Source: Tamarix chinensis (Eukaryota; Streptophyta; Magnoliopsida; Caryophyllales; Tamaricaceae). Taken from it: 64,000 nt of DNA. Numbering within the stretch: position 1 is the first letter of the stretch; each line of letters starts with the position of its first letter. The stretch covers positions 72,667,466-72,731,465 of the forward strand of contig CM060174.1 in the NCBI GenBank assembly GCA_030549775.1, written 5' to 3'. Below, piece by piece: positions 34,863-45,891 of the stretch. The position numbers and the translations under genes were made by a program. Under the pieces are notes generated by a model. That model was given only the letters and a program-made list of their open reading frames with translations, made no database searches and was not told the origin of the DNA.

Positions 34863-34992
34863 TCGAGTTGATAAAGAGATATTAGAGCCATTTGATTTGC
34901 ATTGCAGTCTTTATTTTTGCATATTTTAGTGTTATTAATCTTGTTCAATGGATAGAGGTATACTACTTACAATCTTTATCAAGTATTATACA
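34863..34992 (+). other. Copia leader-like sequence after the right LTR
   Basis: GATATTAGAGCC (34878-34889) is close to the copia primer-binding site. The sequence then parallels 28520-28623 (CATTTGATTTGCATTGCAGT, GGATAGAGGTATACTACTTA) before diverging after ATTATACA. A single insertion should not have leader sequence outside its right LTR. Confidence 0.65.
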
Positions 34993-36169
34993 ATTTACTT
35001 CCACATAAATAATATATGAATCATGTTGGGTTTTCACATGATATTTATGTTGAATTGCACATGGAGATGTATGACTAATATGTTACTTGTATGATTCTTG
35101 TTATAATTTTTAATATAACACATTGTAAAACCTCAAGGGATAAAATTGTTTCATGTCCTGCCTATTCAATTACAAAATATACACACATATTGGAGGACCA
35201 TTATAGTTATTAACATAATTATAAAATATATTCAATATTTTTATGATCTTAGATTAGTCATTATTTACTTTAATTTTTTGTATGTTGGAATTATATAAAC
35301 AACTCCTAATAATATAAATAAATAAAGTGTGCATCTGTATAAGGTTTGACTAAAATTTAGTTAATTATAAATTATTATTTTTAAGTTGGAGGTCTAAGGT
35401 AGGTATAATAAAATAGATCTTGGGTAGGATCTAAATTCTCTAAACATATGTATTTTGTGCCAAAGAATTTTTACTTTTTCATTAAAATGTTAAATGATTA
35501 TAGGAAAAGGTGGAAGACAAGATTGATTTAGACCTATTTGAATTGGATGGAAATTATAATACAGGCTAATTTTTTCTTCTTGAATCGGAGATCGAAATAA
35601 AGACTAAAATAATTGGCTTGGTCACGAGCCAAAAACTTAAAGTCCAAAATTTTAACAAAATCCATTTGTGCACACCCACACATATAGTTGTCATGAATTC
35701 AGAACTTGAAACCATCTTATAAAGATTTTGATATTAAGCTCTATGACTAATAAAATTAGAAAAAAAAATATTACTAGGGAAGACACCTTTAGTCTAGCGA
35801 TGCGGGACATTTTCTCTTTACTCACAAACACAAACTTGATTCTTGTTTGCCTCTGAAGCATATCCTAGGTGGTGAAAGGATACGTAATCCTCTTGAAAAA
35901 AATAATATAGTAATTCAGATAACTGTAATGTAAGAGTTTGGTTCTTTTTAGTGAAAAAAAATCACTAGTTAGAGTTTGACTTCTTATGATCTCCCATGGT
36001 CGTAAGCACTTTTTTTCTATATTTTTTTAAAGACATTGTAATTTACCTCATCGTGTTAGCGTTTGATTAAATTGGTGGGGAAACTAAGGGCACCATATTT
36101 ATTTACGATAAAATAAATATTATTAGAACTTAACACGGTACTTAATTACATAACTAATAAATCATGAGA
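34993..36169. other. AT-rich spacer, nothing recognised
   Basis: Scattered short frames only. No element termini, tRNA or gene found. Confidence 0.5.
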
Positions 36170-36461
36170 CAATGTTATAGCTCGATGCTAGAACTAAATA
36201 CCAAAATGACCCATTTATATTTATCAATATTAAATAGCCTTTCCAACTAAAAACTAACCAAATTAGCTCATCTGTTAGTCCTAAAGTAATAATATTTATT
36301 ATTTAGAGTAAACACTCCTAATTATTAGACATGTTTCATTAACACATCCTTAAACACACCTAATGGATAGGCATGTTTCAATATTTTGATGTGAGAAACA
36401 TGCCAAATGACTAGATGTGTTTCTATATTATTTTCATTTCTTAATTTATATATCATACCCT

Positions 36462-37072
36462 ATTATTTGAACACCATATCCCATGATTTGAACACCATTT
36501 CCCATCATTTTTACACCATGCTCCATCAGTTGTACACCATACCCTCTTATTTGAGCACTATTCCCCATTCTTTCTACACCATACCCAATTATTTGTACAC
36601 CGTGCTCCATTATTTCTATACCATGTCCCATCATTTCTAAACCATATCGCATCATGACTTATTATATCTACACCATGCGCCATCATTTTTATACCATATA
36701 TAACCCATTATTTTTATATCATGCCCCATCCTTTCTATACCATACTCCATTATGTATACACCATACCCTAACGTTTGAACATCACACCCCATCATTTCTA
36801 CATCATGCCCCTTCATTTAAACCCCATCCTTATTCTTTATACACCATTCCCCATCATTTGAACACCATGTCTCATCATTTATAAACCACACCCAATTAGT
36901 TCGAAACCATTTCCCACCATTTATAAACCATACCCCATCATTTATACACCATATCCCATCCTTTAAACAACATGTCCTATCATTTATAAACCATACCCTA
37001 TCATTTATACACCCTACCCCCATCATTTGTAAACCATGCCCCATCATTTCTACATCATACCCTATTATTTGT
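36462..37072. repeat. 21-bp minisatellite, left arm, about 29 units
   Basis: Unit pattern TTTNTACACCATRCCCCATCA, phase kept for about 611 bp with few indels. Typical units are TTTGAACACCATTTCCCATCA and GTTGTACACCATACCCTCTTA. Because 21 is divisible by three, frames stay open on both strands (heptad-like translations), which I regard as an artefact. Confidence 0.92.
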
Positions 37073-37745
37073 ACAAATGATGGGGCATCGTTTATAAATA
37101 ATGGTGTGTTATGTTCAAATGATGGGGGTATGATATAGAAATGATAGGGCATGGTGTACAAATGATGGGGTATCGTGTTTAAATACTGGGTTATAGTGTT
37201 CAAATGATGGGGTATGATATAGAAATGATGGATTATTGCGTAGAAATGATATGGTATGATTAACATATGATGGGGTATGGTGTAGTAAATACGGGGAATG
37301 TTATATAAATGATGGGGCATGATGTATAAAAGATGCGGCATGGTATACGAAGGATGGGGTATGATGTATATATGATGGGGTCTAGTATAGAAATGATGTG
37401 GTGTGATGTATAATTGTCGGGGTATGGTTTAGAAATGATGAGATATGGTTTAGAATTGATGGGATATGATTTAGAAATGATGGACTATGATTTAGAAATA
37501 ATGGGTCATTGTGTTCAAATAATATGACATGGTGTATAAATGATGGTTCATGGTGTTTAGGTGATGGGGTATGATGTAAAAATAATGGGCTATGATCTAT
37601 AAATGATGGTATATAGTGTACAAAGGATAATGCGTGATGTATAAATAATGGGATATGTTGTAAAAATAATGAGGCATGATGTTCAAAAGATGGAACATGG
37701 TTTACAAATAATGAAATACGATATTTAAATTATGGGATATTGTGT
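37073..37745. repeat. 21-bp minisatellite, right arm, inverted, about 32 units
   Basis: Reverse complement of the left-arm unit: AAATGATGGGGTATGGTGTAC and variants, 673 bp. It begins directly at the centre TTTGTACAAA, so the two arms could pair as a hairpin with almost no loop. Units near the outer end are more diverged (for example AAATAATGAGGCATGATGTTC). Confidence 0.92.
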
Positions 37746-38005
37746 ACAAATTAAAAAAATATAAATCCTATGGAAATACATCTAATTATTTGATATATTT
37801 CTACGTTTATCCATTAGATGAATTTATGAATATTTTATTGAAACACGTCTAATGAATATAGGTATTTACTCTAAACAACAAACGGCGTTAATTAAAAATT
37901 AATGGAAAATTATTTTAGTTAAATTTTAATTAAAAGGATTATTTTAATATATGATAAATATAAATGAGACATTGTAATATTTGGTTCCTGAATCTCATAG
38001 GCATC

Positions 38006-38430
38006 TACGTTTCTCATAGCACTGGCCGGCGAGTCGGGAAGCAACCAGCCAACCGCGTACCTGTACCATCTTTTTATCATGTGGACATAGCAATGACCGA
38101 TAATTGCAGAGTATACTTGAGGGGAGTGAAGTCGATGCGAAGTGGGACCGACATTGTCCTTCACTCTTGAACCTATCACCCTCTTTCTTTCTTTTCTCTC
38201 TGGGCCTCAGCCCGTTGACTCGGTATAGTGAATTAGTGACTTCATGAATGCAGCCGTTTCCAGTCAGCCGAACACAAAAGTGAGATTCGCCTCCAAACTC
38301 CAACATGCGCTAAAGTTGCGGAGACGTTTGTGCTGCTTTCATGGAATTACGGAAACAGTGACTCAGTGAGTACACCTTTTATTTCAAAATACAAGGCAGA
38401 TTAATTTCTTTAAAAATTAAATATAAATTA
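38006..38430. other. GC-richer unassigned island
   Basis: Clearly higher GC than either side (GGCCGGCGAGTCGGGAAGC near 38025; CAGCCGTTTCCAGTCAGCCG near 38250). Short frames on both strands show no domain I know. It could be remnant low-copy or promoter-type DNA next to the foldback element. No tRNA or rRNA fold seen. Confidence 0.4.
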
Positions 38431-41247
38431 GGTTTATTTTTAATGATTCATCTAGGCACCATTTTTTACCCAAGAAACCATGCCCCTACCCTCTTTTTTT
38501 TCCCCGGCCTCCCCTATCTTCTTTACCGACCATTCCCTATAAAATTGCTAATACTGTTGTTTAATGGTTCAATAGAAAAATTGTGTCTTACATTATTACT
38601 TAATTCTTTTTTCCTTTCCATTAACCTTCTAAAATCTTGATTTATCATTAATTAGTATTTTTTAGTAGTTTCCAAGCCTCCATATTCAAGAATAATCATT
38701 TAATTTCACTTCTTCCATTTTATTTCCTTTCTTCCCTTTTAAATATCTATTAATATTAGTTTATCTAAATCTTTTTAATCTTATATTATTAAAGGTGAAC
38801 AAGTGGGTTAGATAAGGAGTTGCCAGATTTTTTATTTTAGCTTTGCTAAGGAGCTTAGGAATTTTGGGAATTAAACTAACCTTTATAAATAGGATTCTAT
38901 ACTAGGTGTATTATATGTTATTTTATGTATGATTAGATTTATTTTAATTATAAGCATACAAAATATCTTGGATAATATTTTATGATATGTGTATGTTTCT
39001 ATATAATGTATATAAGCATGTAAATTTAATGAGATGATGATTTGTGTGATTTTTACATGTTCTTATCACTAGTGGTAATGTGGTGAATATGTATTGGAAC
39101 CATGATGATTTTTCGGCATAGTCAAGCTGAATTATCAGTAGAGTTGTGATGAAAGTGTCTAGATTCGAGTATTTTAGCTCTCATCCTTTTTTTATGTGTG
39201 TTTTAGTTGTTTTAAATTTATCTAAGTATTCCATTGTATTTATAATAGGGTATAGAAGCTAGGTTATGAATTTTGGATTATTTAGAGTTTTAATGAATTT
39301 ATTTAAGGATTATACATAATCAGCTATGGGTATATTGGGCATTATAGATTATTTTTGAAAGTTTTAAGTGTACCATTGTCTTTATTGGGTCTTTTAAATA
39401 AAATTTGATATATGATATGTTTGGGTTTGATTTTGTTTAGAGCAAGTTATGAATTTTAGAAGTTTAAGATAATTTTAGGTGAATAATGACATTTTGCCAA
39501 TTATATGTAAATTATGGAAAATTTGAGACCTATTTGAATATCATGTTAATAGAATACGTTAAATGGATAAGTTTATTACATATGTGACATTTGATGAGTA
39601 TACCTAGAGACATTAATTAAAATAGTTAATTAAGCAAGAAAAATAAAAAGAGAAATATACACTTTGGGTAGATTGAGTAATCTTAGAATTTTATCTTGGT
39701 GCCCTATTTATATTTCATTCTAAGAAAAAATTGTTTAAGTATAATCTAGTTAGCATGAAATACACATCTCTTAATATTAAGGTAACTTAGTTGACGTTAA
39801 TGATATTTTAATTATTTTATGTGCTTTTTGACTAGTTATTTGATTTAGCCTTATTTGTGGGCCTTGGTTGACTTGGGTGTTGGGTATTGAACCCTATCTT
39901 GAATAATTGGAGTTAATGTACATTGAGGTCTAGTCTTAATAGGTCTTTTATGACATGGAATTTGGGCTTTAGTGCCTCAATAATCCGGCTTGGGATTTGA
40001 TCCCTCGATAATCTTCCTTAGGCTTTAATGCTTTATATATTCAATTAAACATTAGTGACATGTTAATTGGCCTCTATTCTCTAAATGGTTTGGGCCTTGA
40101 TTAATCTGTGGATCAAGTGCGTGGATAATATTGGAATTTACTAAAATAATTGGCTTATATTCATAGAAGTGATTAAGTGATATTCTATGGGCCTTTGTTC
40201 TTGTTTGACCTAAATATTTGAAAAGACGTTACTCACTTAAAATGAAAGATCTTGAGCTGGGACTTGTACTACTCGAGGTAGCTATCTGAGTTAGGATTGG
40301 TATTCACTTGGTATTATTCAGGTATTTTCTATTCTATGATCCTGGGTGCCTTACGAGGTCTTGGAAACCCTATTCTACTACTTATAGGTTTCTTGATATA
40401 CTTTGGCCCTATAGAGGGTATACGTACTTAAGTGATTAGGTGTCATATTATTTGGTGTTCTAGATAAATTTCTAGACCGGCTAGCTAGGGATAGTATTGT
40501 TTGAGTACTATATTAGTTGTTATGGTTTCTTTAAATCTTTGTTAAGTTAATATAATATATTGGTTGTGATCATGATAATGAAATATAATAATCAATGAAT
40601 CTCATCTATTTGTACTTTTATATTATATTATTTTTTATACTTGATAGTTGAGTTTTCTTTAGCTCGATTGACATCTATATATAAGCATGTTATTGTCTTG
40701 TTATTATATGTTATATATCTTTCTTTGCATGGGCCTCGTACATAATGCTGTCTCTTTAGGATAGTTATGTTATTCAATACAAGATGTACACTCATACTAT
40801 AGATTTGTAGACATTGTGTTGCATGTATATGATACTGATCCTTTTGAATTTGAGGAAGTTCCTTAGACGGAGTGATGCGGGTTTATACCCTTGGGTTAGA
40901 GCATAGATTTATATATATCTAAGGCCGCACATGTTATGTTTCCTAAGTTCTGGATATCTCTTTTGGACTCTTTATCTCTTTTATCCCCCCTATTTCTTTT
41001 TATGTGTTGTGTTAATGGGAGCATGTACTCTGTACATTGTTATTAAACTAAATTATTTAAGTCTTTTAATATCAATATCTATTTCCGTACGTTTTGATTT
41101 ATTTGTTATAACTCTTTAGCCTTGCACTTAGTACAAGAAATGTATGGACCAGACTCACGCTAAGTGTGGTGATAACATTTGCTATATTATGTTAATTCTT
41201 CCACTTAAAAAATGAAACTTTTTAATAGTACATTTTGGGGTGTTACA
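38431..41247 (+). mobile_element. R3: long non-coding LTR, left part missing
   Basis: It ends at AGTACATTTTGGGGTGTTACA-like sequence (last base 41247), preceded by the conserved TAAGTGTGGTGATAACA and TTTAGCCTTGCACTTAGTAC. It is the mirror image of F3: for example CTTTGCTAAGGAGCTTAGGA here against TCCTAAGCTCTTTAGCAAAG at 48296, and GATGCGGGTTTATACCC (40875) against GGGTATAAACCCGCATC (46250). F3 continues 1.7 kb further, to 50158, where R3 is already truncated. No primer-binding site follows the end, so it is a solo or broken LTR, adjoining the CACTA relic. Confidence 0.75.
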
Positions 41248-43278
41248 ACAACATTTATAATTTTTTGTACACAAGAATCTATATACACTTCCAACTGATG
41301 CACAAGCATCAATTTTGTGTATCCTATTTCAGAATTTAAAGTTTTCATGATATATTTAGATCAATTGGCTAGCTCATAACATTTAGTATATATATTATAC
41401 ATTAACTAGCCACTCATAACATCAATCAATTTATATTATATTTTATATTTACATCAACTACTTAGATCAATGATAAAAATATATAGAGAAAAAAAGTGAA
41501 TTTTCAAATGAGATAAAAATAGGCATATATTTTAATAAGGCATTGTTCACAATTGAATGCTATTATTATCGACTTGGTATCTTCATTTCGCATGGGATTA
41601 ACAAGAGCTCTACTAATTGAAATGAAGAGACCAAGCTATATAACAAAGAATTTTCTTATGGATTCATGGACTTGAAATCTTCATCATAGCCATCAAATGC
41701 CATACTTGTATTAAACTATCAAAATAATAATTAAGCATACATTTTAACAAGGCATAGCTCATAAATATATGTTATTCACAAATTTAATATACAACTCCAA
41801 CAAGTCATGGTTTCCAAAATTCACAAAATTGAAATATGTTATATTTTGTTTACATACAACATTCATCTATGTCATTATACATTGCAACATCTACCTTTGT
41901 TATACACAAAGTCTAATTCAAGTATCTAAAACCCTTTTTATTTGTCATCCCGTAGATAAAATGTCATAAATAATATAATCAATAGTAGATGAGGAATGTA
42001 GGTCCTTGCTCAACAAATCATCTCATTTTATGTTATTATCTCATTTCTTAAATAACATGACTATGGACCATCATTCATTGGCTAGATCATTAACATATAA
42101 TACCCATATGACTTATGAGGCTAATATAAACATATCATTTGTAGCACTAAGTTTGAAAATATCCACATTTGTAAAATCCACTTTCTTAATAGAAATGCCA
42201 TATTGATTGTCAACCTATTTATAGCCGAATAAAAGATCCCTAAAGGAAGTGTAATTCAATAGCCAAATTCGCTTAATCACCCCATAGTACATCATAAATG
42301 CGTAAATAGGATTTTTGTGTCTAGCACTTGCTACATGTAAGGCTTCATACACTCTACTTACACCACTATTATGCTCGATAATGTTGTCATCTTACTCTTT
42401 TGTATCAAAAGTACTACCATAAATGATGTATGATTTTTTGCATAATACTCCTTGCAAAGAGGGTGATAACCAATACAAATCAATATCAAGATCAAACATT
42501 TTGTGATGTCAACCACTCCAAATAGGAGCTATCTTTTTCTCTAATAACCATTTCTTGCTTCAAGATGGATTTGAAGCATAATCATATTAATGTGTGGCTG
42601 CACAAATAGTTGGTCATCATCTATATTATGAAAAAAAAACTACAAGTAATCTTGTCTTAATATATTAGAATCATCAATATTGAACACCCAAATTGCTTTA
42701 CCCTTTTGCCTTTCATCTGATATATCTAAATGACATGGTTGAGGAAGACCTACAATATGGGCATCGATAAGAACTCACAACAAAATTAACTCACCTTTTC
42801 CACTTGTTAAGCTTTATTAATGCATATTTCTGTCTTATTTTCCTACCTTGCATAGCCTTTTTAAGAACTTTATGAACATATTAAATGGATACATCCAATG
42901 TAAATGAACTAGCATACATAATCTCACCACCCTAGCCAAGTGCATATTTAAATGTATAGTGATCGTAAAGATATATGGAGGAAAATATATCTTTATTTGA
43001 CACAACATAATCACAATATATTACTACATTGTGTCTAATCTATGGGGTTCAATAAAATTAGCACATACTTCCTTCAAACATAAAAAAGTGATGGCACTAC
43101 AAACACATTTAGGTAAACTAGTACATATAACCGCTATAAAAAAATCTTGAATAAGAACATGACAATTATGTGATTTCATGCCCACTAACTTTGAATATTT
43201 CATTAACACATGGCTCTTGATGTTTAAAAAATATCCTTCCGAAACCTTAACTCTGTTCACACACTCATACAAAGAAAA
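41248..43278 (-). mobile_element. Second CACTA (En/Spm) relic, both ends lost
   Basis: Minus-strand TNP2-type coding remains between two LTR insertions: R3 ends at 41247 and R4 starts at 43279. No CACTA terminus is visible. The N-terminal transposase part that should lie to the right has been pushed away by the nested LTRs starting at 43279, or deleted. Confidence 0.75.
42150..43272 (-). pseudogene. TNP2 transposase C-terminal part, broken
   Basis: 43024-43272 (82 residues) has the block SKLVGMKSHNCHVLIQDFF with SLPKCVCSAITFLCLKEVCA after it, equal in place to LTTLKSHNHHVM in the first CACTA. Downstream on the minus strand (42150-42290) YYGVIKRIWLLNYTSFRDLL and VDNQYGISIKKVDFTN match the DUF4216-like region that ends these proteins. 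Numerous stops and frame changes lie between. It resembles the first CACTA's product but is a different, older copy. Confidence 0.75.
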
Positions 43279-43542
43279 TGTGATACCCCAATATTTTATC
43301 TAATATAAATCTTGATTAATTAATATTTTAACCTATTGTAAATTCTAAGACAGGGTCATCTATATTTTGTTGGACTAATCCTAACCCTAGATAATTAATA
43401 GATTAATTTCCTAAATTTTAAGCTTAAACCTAAATTCAAAATTTTCTTTCCTCATTTTTCTTTATCATTTTCTTACTTTTTTCCTTTTCTTTTCCTTTTT
43501 TATTTTTCCCCTCCTTCCTTCCTAACTTGCTCAAACCCTTCC
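43279..43542 (+). mobile_element. R4a: left end of a long LTR, split by F2
   Basis: Starts TGTGATACCCCAATATTTTA, the start type of the family, then an AT-rich 200 bp and a pyrimidine-rich block to CAAACCCTTCC, where F2 begins. The same kind of sequence resumes at 53037 (R4b). Confidence 0.6.
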
Positions 43543-43628
43543 TGCAACACCCCAAAATTCACTACTTTTTTTTAAAGCGGAAGAATTTAAAATTTAAAAA
43601 CCTGTGAATTCTGGGGATGTTACCGCTA

Positions 43629-43674
43629 CACTTAGTACTATACTGGTTCTCTCCGAATGTTCCAGTACCAAGTG
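43629..43674. other. Hairpin near the end of LTR copy F2
   Basis: CACTTAGTACT (43629-43639) pairs with AGTACCAAGTG (43664-43674), 10 of 11 positions. Confidence 0.65.
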
Positions 43675-44280
43675 TTAAGGCTAAAGAAAAGATTGTCATT
43701 AAATTCAAACCAAGTGTTCATAAGAGAACTAGAAAGAATCATACATCAAAAATCAGAGTACGCATAAAGAATTATTATTCATATTCAGAAGAGAAATAGC
43801 TTACAACCGATAAAAGATTCATTTTGAAATGCTCGATACAAGAAATAAATCAAAAAGGGTAAGTCCGCTACAAAAGAAATACCACACATACATAAATGGT
43901 ATAAAGAATTAATATGGCCACGACACTCTCGAACTTGAGCTGACCACAAGCTCAACACTCGCCCCAACTGATGTCTCGCCCACCTGCACCAAGTCAGAAG
44001 GGCCTACTACTCGTGGAAATGAGCAGCACCCACGAAAAGGGTGGTTAGTACGCTACGTACTGAATAAGGTAACTGTGCACTAAGGCCAACAATTAACATC
44101 ACATAAATAATGAAAAAGGAATGAAAGAGCATAATCCATCATGATAATATAATATCATACAATCATTTAGGTAGATACATAAATGCCCATTTATAGTCCG
44201 GATTCATTATTTAATTAATCTCTGATTAGATCTCATTTCACACCATACTTTTTTATCAAATTCATACGAGTATGGGAACC

Positions 44281-44580
44281 CCACTATTATAGCCGGTGGA
44301 CCGAAAACGCATAGGGCATAAAGCTCCTGACCACTATTATTCGCTAGTGGACCGGTCTAGCCCCTTCTCGCACGGTGTTCCACTGTAAGTATTTAGTGTC
44401 TTTCCAATTCTTAGCACAAATATGTTCGGTTTTGTTGAGCACAGAATCCCCCACTATTATAGCCGATGGACCAGAAATGCACAAGTACAAAGCCTAACCA
44501 CTATTATTACCGGTGGACCGGTTACACATAGGAAATCATGCCCTAACCACTATTATTCACCGGTGGACCGGTTTGGGCCC
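44281..44580. repeat. CCACTATTAT / GGTGGACC repeat zone in F2
   Basis: Five copies of CCACTATTATAGCCGGTGGA or close variants start at 44281, 44331, 44451, 44498 and 44546. Spacing is about 47-50 bp within pairs and 120 bp between groups, with GAGCACAGAATCCCCC before a group. Each copy can fold on itself (CCAC with GTGG). R5b has six copies reversed at 61010-61345; F4 has worn ones near 57872-58145. Confidence 0.85.
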
Positions 44581-45139
44581 GACTCAACAATCTTCCACTT
44601 TAAATGATTAATGTCTTAAGTGTATTATTCGGAAAATTTTAACCCTAGACATGCATGAATCACTCTCTTTACACTTATCCTCCAACTAACCCGTATCATA
44701 TCATAAGAACCTTATATCTTCTAACTTCCCAAAAACCCTAATTTTAGGCCTAAGTGGCCCATCTTACTCCATTTCACACAACCCAAATCATTTTAACACT
44801 CCACACATCACAACTCATAAATTCCACTCTCTTAATTACACTTTAATCAGCAAATACACATGATACCACAAAAACCTTAAGTAGCCACACCAAACCCTAA
44901 TTGTCCACACAAACCCTAGCTTGGACTCCTACGTACCCTTATATTTCTCCACATACTATTTTTCATCCAAAGTGTTCAAACACCCAAATAACACTTACAT
45001 TAACTTCCTCACATCCCAAATCAACTTTCCATACTTAAATTTCATGCTCATGTAGACTTTACACATCCCATACAACCATTCAAATTTTTTATACGAAACC
45101 CTAAAATCCCACGTGAAACCCTAGATTCAACCATGCAAA

Positions 45140-45345
45140 CCCTAGATCCATCCACACCAAACCCTAGATTCAAACCATATAAAACCAAAGATTCATCCAT
45201 ACCAAACCCTAAATTTAATCCATACCAAACCAAAGATTCATCCTTACCAAACCCTATATTCAAACCATATAAAACCAAAGATTCATTCTTACCAAACCCT
45301 ACATTCAAACCATACAAAACCAAAGATTCATCCTTACCAAACCTT
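45140..45345. repeat. 45-bp tandem repeat in F2
   Basis: Units carrying CCAAAGATTCATCCTTACCA start at 45185, 45230, 45275 and 45320, with a partial copy before. The 15-codon period leaves frames open on both strands (45133-45402 and 45048-45446), which explains those ORFs. Confidence 0.9.
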
Positions 45346-45891
45346 AAATTAGATTCTCCCATACAACACCATAAATTAGATTCTCCCATAAAAAAATCAT
45401 AGAATAAATTCACCCATAAAAAGTCATAGATTAGATTCTTCCACATGAAACCCTAAATTTCCCATTTTATTCTTCCACTCATGGATCATTAAAATACTTA
45501 GGTCAATTCACATCCCTTGGTCAACTTATTTCCCCACTCCTTTTTCAACCTTTCTCCCACGCAATACCGCTTTTATACATCCTCACATGCATGTATAAAG
45601 GGTTACAACCAATCATTACATACCACAATATTCCATCATATACACATAGTACACATGCCATATAATAACAAAGAAACATACTTCAACTCCATGTCATACC
45701 ACAGATGAAATCAATATAATGAAAAATATAGGATGCATAACATAAAAAGAATATAATGCACATCAACACACAATAGACCTTAGTAACACCCCTACTTTAA
45801 ACGATACCGGTCTTGGAGCACGATCCTATGCCTCCTTAGGGCTTTGACTGATCTCACATATATGAGGGAAAAGCTAAAATTAGATTCCCTT

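Larger units (their letters stand above)
36170..38005. mobile_element. Foldback element with inverted minisatellite arms
   Basis: About 1.8 kb, symmetrical about 37072/37073. The outer inverted repeats are about 36177-36455 and 37745-38000. The left side reads CCATTTATATTTATCA, TTAGAGTAAACACTCC, ATTAGACATGTTTCA and CTAATGGATA; the right side reversed reads TCATTTATATTTATCA, TTAGAGTAAATACCT, ATTAGACGTGTTTCA and CTAATGGATA in the same order. The core is two inverted 21-bp arrays. There is no transposase frame. Long inverted ends without coding sequence fit a foldback or Mutator-like non-autonomous element; ends and target duplication could not be fixed. Confidence 0.75.
43543..45891 (-). mobile_element. 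F2a: long non-coding LTR, first part
   Basis: Starts TGCAACACCCCAAAATTCAC, then a hairpin (43629-43674), a GGTGGACC repeat zone (44281-44580), a 45-bp tandem repeat (45140-45345) and, at 45790-45880, a block that recurs reversed at 59985-60090 in R5b (CTTGGAGCACGATCCTATGC against GCGTAGGAGCGTGCTCCAAG). It is interrupted at 45892 by F3 and resumes at 50159. No coding evidence. Confidence 0.7.

Noticed and set aside
36407..37341. Repeat protein with a seven-residue period
   Set aside because: It follows from the 21-bp unit; both strands and both arms are open equally, and arms are mirror images.
36462..37745. CRISPR array
   Set aside because: Units are contiguous with no spacers, and inverted in two arms; the genome is a plant's.
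45130..45345. Interstitial telomere (AAACCCTA words)
   Set aside because: The words are spaced in 45-bp units, not in a 7-bp tandem array.
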